From the NCBI GenBank assembly GCA_017453665.1, contig JAFTEM010000004.1:1-17514 (forward strand): a stretch of 17,514 nucleotides of DNA. Direction: 5' to 3'. A program made the translations under genes and the position numbers. The DNA is from a bacterium (lineage in GTDB: Bacteria; Patescibacteria; JAEDAM01; Absconditabacterales; Absconditicoccaceae). Position 1 is the first letter of the stretch; the number at the start of each line of letters is the position of its first letter. The notes under the pieces are model-generated. The model was not told where the DNA came from. It searched no databases and saw only the letters and a list, made by a program, of their open reading frames with translations. Below, one piece after another: positions 7,513 to 16,870 of this stretch.

Positions 7513-8799
7513 TTAGAAAATAATAGTAAAATTTCAAAGCGCATTATCATCCATAGTAGGTTTCTTAACCTGTAGTTTTATATTATATTTTCAAACCTTT
7601 CATTCTCATTTGATAGTGTAATATTGATCAGTTCACCTTAATCCATTAAAAGAGAATCTATACTCCAAAAATGGATATAAACTATGCTTACTCGTCGCAT
7701 TGGTCCGTAATAAATTTATTAGTTCAAAGCTTAAATACGGACGTGAAACATTAGTCGAAGAAATAACACTTGTAAATCATCAAAGTGCTTTTAAAGCAGA
7801 TGCCTGTGAAGAAATAACATTCAATCATGTCATATTATCTCCTTGAGCTCCCTGAATATTAAAATTATTTACTTGTTCCGAACCTCAAAACACAACAGTA
7901 GTCTTTTGATCTCACAACGTTCAATTCACCTGAGTACCAGCCAAATATCATTTATTAGTATATTGATTTATATTATATTTTCTAATAACAGAATCTCTAT
8001 TCCCATTCACAGAATATGAAGTACTAGAAACGTTTGTTGATTCATTTGGGATTATAGAGAACTCCGTCTTTTGTCCCAAATTACTATACCATCATTTTAA
8101 AACCCAATCAATCATAGGCTGATATTCACTTCTTGTCTGATCTTTTTCTCAAGGACAAGAAGTACTTTTACACAAGATAGCACAATCAGTACAAGTAGAA
8201 GTAGCTTCTTTTATTCTTTTATACAAATAAGGATTCAACCTAAATTCTCATGAGACACCATTAGTAAGTTTACCCGGATTTGAAGATGACTTCACATAAT
8301 AAGAAGAACTATCAATATCTCACAATGACTTATTTAAAGAGATTAACACCGTTTGATTATAATTAATCATATTATAATTCTCTGAATTTAGTCATGATTC
8401 AACTAATATAGGCTCTACATCTCAATTCTTTGCCTTAGGAATGGTTTCTGTCGTAGCATCAACCTCCCAATAAAGTGATGTAGCTCAAGAATTTCAATAA
8501 GAAAAGAGATCTCCTATCCAATAATCTCAAGTATTTCCGACATTCAAATGTGTATTCGATGATGGCTGATATTTCCATCCAGATTTTCAATTAAATCAAT
8601 AGGTTTCACCATCTGTTCAATGCCCTGCATATTTCACTGCCAATGACCCCCTTTCTATAGCAGAAATTGCAGCATAATACGCAGCAGAATATTGCGCAAC
8701 ATTTCAATAAGAATTAGAAAACGGAATAAAACTAGAAAAAAGTGCAAACATCATTGCAACACTAATAATAATCACAACAAGCGTCAATCATAATAACAT
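7513..8799 (-). CDS. pilin-like (PilX-type) surface protein, putative
   Basis: Encodes 428 residues, unusually rich in TGA glycines, Ser, Asn and Thr. The N-terminus MLLGLTLVVIIISVAMMFAL (1-20) is a single hydrophobic helix. It is followed by QYSAAYYAAISAIERGSLAV (37-56), which resembles the amphipathic, AE-rich extension of PilX-like minor pilins. The rest is a large polar domain with a cysteine cluster (C203, C206, C210, C215) that could form disulfides, and a beta-rich end (KYNIKLQVKKPTMDDNALG). I infer an extracellular adhesin or minor pilin; no classic prepilin cleavage site (G followed by FTLIE) is visible. The start is ATG 8799; six codons between it and the upstream TAG (8821-8823) would add KGGIRKK but offer only rare starts. 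It lies 26 nt after the zinc-ribbon gene and 7 nt before the solute-binding-like gene. Confidence 0.55.
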
Positions 8800-8825
8800 C
8801 TTTTTTCTAATTCATCATTTCTAAA

Positions 8826-9419
8826 CTAATCAAGGTTTGGTGCTCAACACTCAGGACAATAATGATAAACTCCTAAATATTCCGTATGACATTGTTTACA
8901 CTCCGTACAAAGATTCTCTCAACACCATACACACATATGATGAGTATCTTTATTCAAATATCAACAATGAGGACATTCAGTTATTGTCTGTTCTAAAGCT
9001 TCTCTCCAAACTCCTCTCTCCCATTTATACACTAAAGGACGAAATGCTAAATAAAGAGGAAGCCCTATAATAGGAGTAAGAACAACAACCAAGAATACTG
9101 AAATAAATTGATAAAATGAACTATTACTCCTAGCCATAGCATCTCTAAGCACCCATATAACACACAAAATCCAAACTATTGCTACTCCCCAAAACGTAAA
9201 AAATTCAATATCAGTATATTGATCAAAGAATGGAATATATTGTGCAACAAATCAAGCAATATCACTTCAAGTATCAAGATTCTGAACATGAAGAATAAGA
9301 TCTGGAGTCGTTGGTGCTGGAGTCTCTTGAATAACATTAACAGTAGTCACTATTTCATTTGTCCCTCAAGTAATTAAATCACCTAAAGCTTCTTCTATCA
9401 CTCAGCTGAGTTCCTCCAT
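8826..9419 (-). CDS. two-helix membrane protein with C-terminal double zinc ribbon
   Basis: Encodes 197 residues of unknown function. Residues 1-70 are polar with no clear signal peptide. Two membrane segments follow, about 72-91 (FFTFWGVAIVWILCVIWVLR) and 104-126 (around VFLVVVLTPIIGLPLYLAF). The C-terminal 50 residues hold four CxxC-type knuckles: C149/C152, C163/C166, C171/C174 with C177, and C188/C191, the layout of a double zinc ribbon (DZR). Three glycines directly after knuckles are TGA. The arginine-rich segment after helix 2 (FRPLVYKWERG) suggests that the zinc part is cytoplasmic, so the N-terminal domain would also be cytoplasmic. It sits between rel and the pilin-like gene with short gaps, and may be a membrane scaffold or assembly factor for the surface proteins downstream. 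That role is inference. Confidence 0.7.
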
Positions 9420-9444
9420 TTTTTATATTTATGAAAAAAATAAA

Positions 9445-11679
9445 TTATCTAATAACTTTCCTTAGTACTTCTAAAGAAACTGAGAACTTTTTCAAGTCTT
9501 TCAACACAAAAGCTATCTTCGCAGGATTATCTACCTGTAATGAAAAATCAACTAATACATTTCCATCATCCGTATGCTTAATAGACATCTCAAGCAACGG
9601 CACATTAAATTGAGAGAAAACTTGAAGAAAATCTACAATCGTTAATTCACGAGGATGAAATTTAATCTTTAAATCTAAACGATAAGAATTAGAAGCCTGA
9701 TCTGCCCAATGCGCTTCTAATAACGCATCATAAGAAACCGTCTTCAAAGCCTTACATCACATATTATGAATCTTAATTCCCCTCTTTGATGACTTAGCAA
9801 TAATCTTTTCCCCAAGCTTTGGAGAACATTCAGGACAGAATACACAATTCAAATGCTTATCATCATCAACAATAACCATAGTAGAAGAGAGCGGATTATT
9901 AATTTCATCTTTCAATCCATTCTCTAATTCATCAGTGTCGTCAAGTACCGTTTTTTCAACAACATTCTTCAAAAGATCAGGATAAGCGTCTCTTACAATA
10001 TTACCGTAAGTATCCTGCTTATCAAGTACCATCAAAATCCTCTTTTCAACTTCAAGCGGTTCTCCCAGTTTCTGAATCTTATCTTTATCAGAACGAAAAG
10101 TAGGAAGTCAAAGATCCTTCAAATAATCATTAAGCTTATCAATAGCTTCTTCCAAACGAGTTTCTCTTTCAGCCGTCTTCAAATATTTTAATAGTTGGTT
10201 CTTAGCTGATGGCGTACGTAAAAACTCTACCCAGTGCTTATTAGCCGCATACCTATTCTTAAAGGTATTGATATTAATAATATCTCCTGTTTTTAATTTA
10301 TAACTAATAGGCTTAATTTGTCCATTAACAATAGCGTTCTTGAATCTAAGCCCAATAGAAGAATGGACACTAAACGCAAAATCAAGTACTGTTGACCCAA
10401 CAGGGAGCTCTTTAATATCCCCTCTAGGCGTGTAAACAAAAATCGTCTTATCAAGCACCTCAATATTTAATTGAGACTTAAATTTCTCTTTCTCTGAAGT
10501 ATCTTTATAATCAGCAACAATTTTTTGTAATTTCTGAATCCAAATTCCTTGTTGCTCAGAAACCACGGTTGGTGCATTACTCTCAGAATAAGCAAAATGT
10601 GCAGCAACTCAAAACTCAGCCACCTCATCCATTTCCTTAGTCCTAATCTGAATCTCAACCGGAAAACGAAACATTCCTAAAACTGTTGTATGGATACTTT
10701 TATATCCGTTAAATTTAGGAATCGCAATATAATCTTTAATCTTCTTAATAAGCGGAATATAGTACTTATGAATAACTCACAATACCATATAACAATCTCA
10801 AACACTCTCCGTAATAACTCTAAACGCTAATAAATCCATCACCGTAGAAATATCAGATTCATGATACTTCTTGGAAAGCTTTTCATAGATCCTATAGGGA
10901 CTTTTGATCCTTCATTTAACTTCAAAATTCTGTACTCCTTCTTTATGAAGCATCGCTGTAAGCATCTTCATTCCTTTCTCCGTATATCTTTCACCCTCAC
11001 GGAAATATTTCCTTAAATACTCAAGAATCCTATTAAATTCCTCAGGGTTCATAGCAGAAAACGACCCATTTTCCAAAAGCAGTTGAAAATGATAAAGCCC
11101 TAATCTCTTCGCAATAGGAACATAAATCTTCAAAGTCTCTTCCGCTATCTTATGTCTTTTTCTCTCTTCTGGATGAAATTGTAAGGTCTGAATATTATGA
11201 ATACGATCCGCTAATTTAACAAAAATAACCCTCAAGTCTTTTGCCATAGCCAAGAAGGTTTTTTTAATCGTTTCAAGATGTCTATCTTCTCATTGATATC
11301 TTACTTTTGAGACCTTTACAAGTCCCTCACAAATTTCAGCAACTTCTTCCGAAAACTCTGCAGCAATCTCCTCACGAGTAATCGGAGTATCTTCAATCAC
11401 GTCATGCATAATACAAGCCTGAATAGAGACCAAATCTGGTTTCAATTCCATCAAAAAGATAGTAGCCTTCAATGGATGGATAATATAAGGCTCTCAAGAC
11501 AACCTTTTAACTCAAGCATGAGCAGCTTTAGTAAAGACATAAGCATGACGAATCTCTTCTATTTGTTCTTCAGGAAGATATTGTGATGCTTGCTCAATAA
11601 TTTCATCTAGCAAAAAAGTCGGATCTTCATCAAAGGTCAGCTGATAATCGAAAAAATTATCGAGTTCTTTAATGTCCAT
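9445..11679 (-). CDS. rel: bifunctional (p)ppGpp synthetase/hydrolase (RelA/SpoT family)
   Basis: Encodes 744 residues, a full-length long RSH protein; five TGA-separated pieces join in one frame. The hydrolase HD domain is intact: GEPYIIHPLKAT with H68, CIMHDVIEDT with H92-D93, and KLADRIHNIQTL (155-166) with D158. The synthetase domain follows: KSPYRIYEKLSKKY (259-272), MDLLAFRVI with D282, DYIAIPKFNGYKSIHTTV (316-333) and EIQIRTKEMDEVAEFGVAAH (342-361). Then come a TGS domain (LDKTIFVYTPRGDIKELPVG and DFAFSVHSSIGLRFKNAIVN), a helical part, a cysteine region (CVFCPECSPKLGE...GIKIHNMGCK) and a C-terminal ACT domain ending KKFSVSLEVLRKVIR. The protein should both make and break ppGpp in response to starved ribosomes. 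Start at ATG 11679, about 30 nt downstream of a strong promoter. The usual HW.YKE after the synthetase core is replaced by HFAYSES. Confidence 0.96.
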
Positions 11680-11711
11680 ACTATTCTGATTTTAGACTAA
11701 AGATACCCTAA

Positions 11712-11739
11712 AGCATAGGAATAGTTCGACTATTGTCAA
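11712..11739 (-). promoter_or_regulatory. rel promoter
   Basis: Minus-strand TTGACA (11734-11739), a perfect -35, and TATGCT (11712-11717) are 16 nt apart; the start of transcription would fall about 25-30 nt before the rel ATG. The spacer holds ATAGT-TCG-ACTAT, a small palindrome, and AGGAAT/ATTCCT arms (11717-11722, 11744-11749) bracket the -35, suggesting an operator. Confidence 0.65.
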
Positions 11740-11821
11740 GCGAATTCCTGTTGACTTATTTTAAATTTTCAGAAAAAGAAAGCATACACGAAAATCAATA
11801 ACGAAAAACCAACAAAACATT

Positions 11822-12400
11822 TTATGAAGAGCTTTTTATTCCATCAATCATAGCTTTATAAATATTTTCAACAGAATCCTCAGCTTTCACCGTTATTAAT
11901 TTTCAAATTTCTTCAAAATATTTTATCACTGGCATTGTTTCCTTCTCAAAGGTATCTAATCTCTTATTTATCACATTAAGGTCGAGATCATCAGCCCTAT
12001 TCTGCTCTTTAGCTCTATTTAAAATTCTTTCAACAGCTTTCTCTCTAGATATATCAAAATAAACTCATAAATAATCTCTTTTATTCTCACATTCTTTAGC
12101 AATAAAATAATGAAGCTGAGGCATTGTCCTAGGAAATCCATCAGTTAACATATACTCATCATGTTCTAAGAGATGAAAACACATAGAAAATAAATCAAAT
12201 GCCAGAGTATCAGCTAACATTTTTCCCTGAGCCATAGTATCTTTCATATACAAAGATACAGCATTTTCATTAGAACTTAAAGCTCTAAAAATCTGTCCTG
12301 GTTCAATATATTTAAAATTCTTAAATTCATCTAAAAAAATCTTAGCCTGAGTTCCTTTTCAAGAACCTTGAATTCAAAAAAATACAATATCTTTATTCAT
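11822..12400 (-). CDS. adk: adenylate kinase, short-LID form
   Basis: Encodes 192 residues. It catalyses ATP + AMP = 2 ADP. The P-loop GIQGSGKGT (9-17) is complete, with G9 and G14 both TGA codons; G14 next to the catalytic Lys would have to be Trp or stop under other codes. The AMP-binding part has IEPGQIFRAL (32-41, R39) and LTDGFPRTMPQ (85-95). The LID is cut to a few residues between ERILNRA (124-130) and NRADD (134-138), so this is the short type without a zinc-binding LID. R147 lies in the following helix. It is a separate gene: 167 nt and a terminator lie upstream towards uS9, and 142 nt with the rel promoter lie downstream. In many bacteria adk sits inside the ribosomal spc operon next to infA; here it is just past the far end of the cluster. 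Confidence 0.94.
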
Positions 12401-12403
12401 GCC

Positions 12404-12432
12404 AATATCAAAAAATATAAAACTAACGTCAA
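12404..12432 (-). promoter_or_regulatory. possible adk promoter with almost no leader
   Basis: Minus-strand TTGACG (12427-12432) and GATATT (12404-12409) are 17 nt apart. The -10 ends only three bases before the ATG at 12400, so transcription from it would start within or at the start codon. Either adk mRNA is leaderless or the real promoter is further up. Confidence 0.4.
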
Positions 12433-12464
12433 TATAGTAAAATTAAAACCAAAAGCAAACAAAC

Positions 12465-12501
12465 GTTCGTAGATTATTACAATATATAATAATCCGCGAA
12501 C
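12465..12501. repeat. long inverted repeat between uS9 terminator and adk
   Basis: GTTCG-tag-ATTATTA, a 7-nt centre, then TAATAAT-ccg-CGAAC: arms of 15 positions with 12 perfect pairs plus G-C and G-T matches in the spacer. It may be a second transcription stop behind the ribosomal cluster (T-rich sequence follows on the minus strand) or a regulatory site for adk. Confidence 0.55.
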
Positions 12502-12518
12502 ACTTCAAAAAAAATCAA

Positions 12519-12546
12519 CAAAAAAAGCCGGAAATCAACTCCGACT
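12519..12546 (-). terminator. intrinsic terminator of the ribosomal protein cluster
   Basis: On the minus strand GTCGGA (12540-12545) pairs with TCCGGC (12527-12532), one G-U, with a 7-nt loop, followed directly by TTTTTT (12521-12526). It lies about 22 nt past the uS9 stop. Confidence 0.85.
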
Positions 12547-12567
12547 CTTTTCATGAAAATATAATAA

Positions 12568-12990
12568 TTATCTCTTTGACCAAGTAGGTGCCTTTCTCGC
12601 TTTCTTCAAACCTGGCTTTTTTCTTTCCTTAACTCTAGGATCTCTCTTTAATAATCCATGAGGTTTTAAAGTAGGTCTAAGATCAGAATTCCATTCAACC
12701 AAAGCTCTAGAGAAAGCTAATCTAATAGCATCAGATTGTCCTGCAATACCACCACCAACAATCTTAATCTCAGCATCAAATTTCTTAACAACATCATTAC
12801 CTAAAGTAGTGAAAGGAAGAATTGCATTTTGATATAGATAAACATTTCCTCCAAAATAATCAGCTAACTTATATTCTTTACCACTAGCTGTTTTTACAAG
12901 GAAATTTCATGCTCCTTTAGCATATAATTTAACAGTTGCTGTTGTTTCCTTTCTTCTTCCAACTGCATTTGTATACTCTCTGTTTGCCAT
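12568..12990 (-). CDS. rpsI: 30S ribosomal protein uS9
   Basis: Encodes 140 residues. The N-terminal NAVGRRKETTATVKLYAKG (8-26), the central VGGGIAGQSDAIRLAFSRAL and the basic tail RDPRVKERKKPGLKKARKAP ending SKR are diagnostic; the terminal Lys-Arg reaches the P-site tRNA in the ribosome. Its ATG overlaps the TAA of uL13 as TAATG, so translation of the two is probably coupled, as in the conserved rplM-rpsI pair of bacteria. It is the last gene before the cluster's terminator. Confidence 0.97.
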
Positions 12991-13448
12991 TATTTATAAA
13001 GGTTAATTGGTTTAAAATTATCGTATTTAGTAGTAGTTCCTTTTACTAATTTTAATCTCTTAATTCTAGCATCTCTTAATTTATTCTTTGGAAGCATACC
13101 TCTAACCGCATACCATAATGCCTTTCCAGGATTCTTTTTAAGTAATTCACCTAAAGTAATACTTTTCAAATTACCTTTATAACCACTATAGGTATAATAT
13201 ACTTTATCTGATAATTTCTTTCCTGTAGCAACAATGTTCTCAACATTTTCTACAATAACGAAACTTCCAGCATCCCAAAAGTCAGAATAATAAGCTCTAT
13301 CTTTACCCATTAGTTTCTTAGCAACATCTACTGCTAATCTTCCAAGAGTTTTTCAAGTAGCATCAACACGATACCATCTTCTATTCTTTTCTTGATCAGT
13401 CTGTTTAACCCAGATGGTCTTATTTAAATCTTTCTTAGTAAACTCCAT
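12990..13448 (-). CDS. rplM: 50S ribosomal protein uL13
   Basis: Encodes 152 residues (about 142 in E. coli). Landmarks: RRWYRVDATGKTLGRLAVDV with the ATGKTLGRLA signature, where the first Gly is TGA, then FVIVENVENIVATGKKLSDK, YYTYSGYKGNLKSITLGELL, and AVRGMLPKNKLRDARIKRLK. uL13 is an early-assembly protein of the large subunit. The extra length is an N-terminal stretch of about 15 residues. Two in-frame starts exist: ATG 13448, chosen here, and ATG 13460, which would add MGVI with its Gly as TGA. The stop overlaps the uS9 start by one base. Confidence 0.96.
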
Positions 13449-13483
13449 GATTACTCACATACGATAACTAAAATAAATGATAA

Positions 13484-13873
13484 CTATGCCAACTTCAACA
13501 TAATTTTTGGAGCAGCATCTCCAACTCTAAATCCAAGTCTATATGAAGTAGTGAATCCAGAAACTCTTTTTTCATCTCTATATTTAGCCCAAAGCGTTTC
13601 AATCACTTTTTTTCCTTCTTCTTCTCCATAGATAACAGACTTAACATATTTGATAGCTTCTCTTTTTGCTTCTTTTTCATCCTTATATTTAGCATCAAAG
13701 CTTAATAATCTTGAAAAGAATTCATCAGTGTAAGCCTTCAAAACTTTAGCTCTTTTTGGAGTAGTTGTTATCTTTCAAGCTCTAATTAAACTAGAAAGTT
13801 GCATTCTCATAAATACTCATTTACTCTTAGCTCCTGTATTTAATTCTAAGAGCTTATTTTGCTGGTGTCTCAT
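13484..13873 (-). CDS. rplQ: 50S ribosomal protein bL17
   Basis: Encodes 129 residues. It begins MRHQQNKLLELNTG, followed by FMRMQLSSLIRAGKITTT and PKRAKVLKAYTDEF, matching the MRH...L...R...L.SLi..grI.TT..RAKelr signature of bL17. The C-terminus (GFTTSYRLGFRVGDAAPKIM then LKL) matches the GYTRI.K.G.R.GDAAPMA..EL ending. An insertion of about 20 charged residues (FDAKYKDEKEAKREAIKYVK) lies in the middle. It follows rpoA by 24 nt, the conserved bacterial order. Confidence 0.95.
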
Positions 13874-13897
13874 TTTAAAACCATAATAAATAATAAA

Positions 13898-14899
13898 TTA
13901 TCCAATCAATACCTTACCAATGTTTGATAATGAAGAAGTAATCTCATCAATAGCCTTTCTACCAACTCCTTTCATAACAAGAAGTTCTGATTTCTTTTTC
14001 TTCTCCAAATCTTCAACATAAAGAATATTATTCTTAATTAATGCATTCCTTGTTCTTTCACTTAAAGGTAATGCATCAATAGGCATCGTCTTTACTGAAG
14101 AATGTTCTTCAACCGTAGTACTAGAATCTTCAGTTAAATCTTCATAATCAACTAATACTGACTTATCAATATATACATTATCGAAGATGAACAACTTAGC
14201 ATAGCTTGCTAATACCTCTCCAGCAAACATAACAATTTCCTTAGGAGAGATAGCTTCATATTTAGCTTTAACCTCAAGATTTAACGCATCCTTAGTGCTT
14301 CCACTAAAGTCTTCAATAACTTCTTCAACATCGTATCTTACATAATCAACTAATGAGAAGTCATTATCGATTAACAAAAGACCAACTTCGCTACTTCAAT
14401 CAGCAGCTTTATCTCTTTGTCTTAAGTAATCCAAACTATAATATCCGTAACCTTTCTCTATTCTTAATTCAATACTCAATTCAACAGAACTATCAGTTAT
14501 TTCAAACAAATGTACATCACCATTTAATAATTCAATACCTGAAGGCAACTTTAAATCAGCTGCACTATATGACCCAACTCCCTTGAATCTCTGAGAAACC
14601 CATTGAAGAGAATCAACATTTTCATCCACTTTAAAGCGAAGTGTCTTAAGGTTCAACATAATAGCAATCACATTTTCCCTTACTCCACTAATTATATCGT
14701 ATTCGTGTGGAACTCCCTTAATCTTTAATCCAGTAACTGCACCACCAAGATTATAAGCAAGAATAATTCTTCTTAAAGCATTTCAAAGCGTATGCCCGAA
14801 CCCTCTTGGTACATATTTCAATTCAAACCTTGTAGCACCGTCATCTAACTGACTGAAAGCAATCTTAGGGACTCCAATAAATTGTTGTATGTTCAACAT
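13898..14899 (-). CDS. rpoA: DNA-directed RNA polymerase subunit alpha
   Basis: Encodes 333 residues. The N-terminal dimerisation domain has FELKYVPRGFGHTLGNALRR (about 24-43; the Gly of TLGN is TGA), the signature by which alpha nucleates the polymerase, then VTGLKIKGVPHEYDIISGVR and VIAIMLNLKTLRFKV. An acidic and Ser/Thr-rich linker (around 245-270) leads to the C-terminal domain from about 272: MPIDALPLSERTRNALIKNN and LLVMKGVGRKAIDEI, with the helix-hairpin-helix that contacts UP elements and activators. One TGA (AADGSEVG) joins the two standard-code halves. The gene lies between uS4 and bL17 as in the classical alpha operon. Confidence 0.98.
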
Positions 14900-14964
14900 G
14901 GAAGTAGAAATATGATATAAAGTTTTTGTTATCTAGTAATTAGTAGTAACGCTTCATCCATCTA

Positions 14965-15585
14965 TTAAGCTCTAGCATAGAATTCGATAACCTTCAAGAG
15001 ATCTCCAAGTGGTTCAATTTCTCCCTTTTGTGGAGCTCCAAGAACTTCAATACTATAAGCATTTCTATCAACTTTCATCCAAGAAGGAACTTTAGCAGGA
15101 GAAGTTTTAGCAGCATTAGCATATAAAGGAGAGTTCTTTAACTTTTCTTTTACAGTAATTTTATCTCCAGCCTCAACAAATGTTGAAGGAACATTATGCT
15201 TCTTACCATTTAATAAGAAATGCCCATGAACAACCATTTGTCTAGCTTGCATAATAGTGTTAGCGAATCCAGATCTCAAAATGATTACATCAAGTCTTCT
15301 CTCTAAGAATTGAAATAATGCAACATCATGAGAAATGTTATTATTTTTAGCATATTTCGCAGCTGTTTTTTTAACAATTGTAGAGAATTGTTTTTCTGAA
15401 AGCATATAACTTCTCTTAACAACTTGTTTATTTCTAAGAAGTTTTCAATACTCAGAATTTCTTTGCATTCCAGCACCATGTTGTCCTGGCAAAGCTCTTC
15501 TCTTTTTAATATTATACTTCTGAGAACCAAAAAGGTTTACTTGTTCTCTTCTACATAATCTAAACTTAGCTCCTGTGTATCTCAT
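14965..15585 (-). CDS. rpsD: 30S ribosomal protein uS4
   Basis: Encodes 206 residues. It begins MRYTGAKFRLCRREQVNLFG and continues KKRRALPGQHGAGM (about 29-42), where only one cysteine remains, so this is the zinc-free form. The S4 RNA-binding domain follows from about 93: LERRLDVIILRSGFANTIMQ then ARQMVVHGHFLLNG, and the C-terminus has the DLLKVIEFYARA ending. A TGA Gly at residue 47 (EYGKLLRN) joins the two pieces. uS4 binds 16S rRNA early in assembly and, in E. coli, represses its own operon; no such leader site is discernible here. It sits between uS11 and rpoA, the usual position. Confidence 0.97.
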
Positions 15586-15632
15586 CCGATAAAAATAATA
15601 AATAAACCTAAAAATATTTTTATAACAAAAGA

Positions 15633-16016
15633 CTAATTTCTTTTTGGTCTTTCACCTTTACATCCTCCAAATTGGATTCCTGTCTCTTCTTTGATATATT
15701 CAATATCAATAACTCCAATTTCAGTAATAGCTTTAAATACTCCTTCTCTAGCCATACCTGTACCCTTAAAGATAACACCAATTTCTTTTAACCCATAATT
15801 CTGAGCCTCTTTAAGAATATTTTTTGTAAGCATTTCTGCAGCATACGGAGTACTTTTCTTTGAACCTTTATATCAAACCTTTCAAGTTCCACCTCAAAGA
15901 ATTTTATTACCTTCTTGATCAATTAAAGTAACCAAAGTGTTATTTGATGTTGTATGTACATGTAAAATTCCACTTACAACTTTAATATCCTTCTTTTTTG
16001 CCTTTGTAACAGCCAT
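15633..16016 (-). CDS. rpsK: 30S ribosomal protein uS11
   Basis: Encodes 127 residues. Landmarks: GILHVHTTSNNTLVTLIDQE (17-36), ILGGGTGKVGYKGSKKSTPY (40-59), with three glycines as TGA, then AAEMLTKNILKEA, and the C-terminal ETGIQFGGCKGERPKRN, matching the family's T..PHNGCRPPKRR end with HNG changed to QFG. uS11 forms part of the platform near the decoding centre. It lies 25 nt after uS13 and 47 nt before uS4, the conserved order. Confidence 0.96.
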
Positions 16017-16041
16017 TTTCCATAGAAAAAACTAGATAAAA

Positions 16042-16416
16042 CTATTTCTTTAATACAGGTCTTACTTTAGATCTTCCGAGAAGTTTTTTAGCAGTTCTCG
16101 CATTTTTTCTTGTAAGTTGTCCTCTTACAGGAAGTCAAAGATTATGTCTCATTCCTCTGTAACATTTAATTTCCTTTAATCTTTTAATAGCAGAAGCAAC
16201 TTCTCTCTTAAGATCATTTTCAAGAACATAATTTTTCAATTCATCAGAAATTAATTTCTGTTCTTCTTCAGTTACATCCTTAACTTTTTTCATATAATTA
16301 ATTTTGAGTTGATCTAAGATTTTTCTTGATCTTTCTCTTCCAATCCCGTAAATAGTAGTTAACGCAATCCAAATAGATTTCTCTTCTGGAAGAACATGTC
16401 CCATCAATCTAAACAT
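16042..16416 (-). CDS. rpsM: 30S ribosomal protein uS13
   Basis: Encodes 124 residues. The N-terminal part MFRLMGHVLPEEKSIWIALT aligns with the family's M.RI.GV.LP..K....ALT, followed by YGIGRERSRKIL. Near the C-terminus the family signature MRHNLGLPVRGQLTRKNART is present, with the Gly before LPVRG encoded by TGA: a clear single-codon proof of the code. The usual RGQRTKTNART has become RGQLTRKNART. A GAAGGA touches the start codon directly and is too close to act as a Shine-Dalgarno. uS13 contacts the P-site tRNA and forms subunit bridges. Confidence 0.97.
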
Positions 16417-16444
16417 TCCTTCAAAAAAACAATATAAATAAAAA

Positions 16445-16561
16445 TTATCCTTGTCTAGCCTTATGTCTAGGGTTTTTCTTACAAGTTACATATAATTTAC
16501 CCTTTCTCTTTACAATCTGACAATACATACACCTTTTTTTAAGAGAAGTTACCACTTTCAT
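16445..16561 (-). CDS. rpmJ: 50S ribosomal protein bL36
   Basis: Encodes 38 residues. [20 protein letters not shown] continues to [12 protein letters not shown]. The zinc ligands C11, C14, C27 and H33 are all present, so this is the zinc-binding (C+) form. It lies between IF-1 and uS13, its standard place. Without a single TGA, it is one of few genes here readable by the standard code. Confidence 0.97.
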   Translation of the reverse strand: MKVVTSLKKRCMYCQIVKRKGKLYVTCKKNPRHKARQG

Positions 16562-16609
16562 CGTCTTTAAACATAAGATTTAAATATATTCACAACAAAT
16601 TTGACCATA

Positions 16610-16870
16610 TTATTCATTAGCTATCTCTTGATCTGAAGCCTTCGTTGCAACATTGTACCTATAAATAATTCTACCTTGTTTCATATCGTATTGATTAACT
16701 TCAACCTTAACCCAGTCTCACTCAATAATACCGATATGAGATTGCTTCATTTTTCCCGCCTTATAACACGTAATCACCATATCAGTATCTTTCAACTTTA
16801 CAGTGTACTTCCCAGCAGGGAGTTGTTCTAGGATTTCTCAATCCCATTCGAGCACTCAAGCTTTAGCCAT
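16610..16870 (-). CDS. infA: translation initiation factor IF-1
   Basis: Encodes 86 residues (72 is common). MAKAGVLEWDGEILEQLPAG then YTVKLKDTDMVITCYKAGKM matches the S1-type OB fold of IF-1 (GtV.e.LP...F.V.l.nG....a...GKMr), followed by IGIIEGDWVKVEVNQYDMKQ and GRIIYRY, the PyD...GRI.yRy signature. The extra residues form a C-terminal tail (NVATKASDQEIANE). Three or more glycines are TGA. IF-1 blocks the A site during initiation. The ATG overlaps the bL21 stop codon as TAATG. Confidence 0.95.

Noticed and set aside
8837..9070. Plus-strand open frame of 77 codons
   Set aside because: It is antisense to the zinc-ribbon protein gene, whose cysteine pattern is convincing.
9445..11679. rel as a decayed pseudogene with several in-frame stops
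   Set aside because: All interruptions are TGA, read as Gly. HD, synthetase, TGS, cysteine and ACT parts are complete and in one frame.
14353..14586. Plus-strand open frame of 77 codons
   Set aside because: It is antisense to rpoA and low in complexity.
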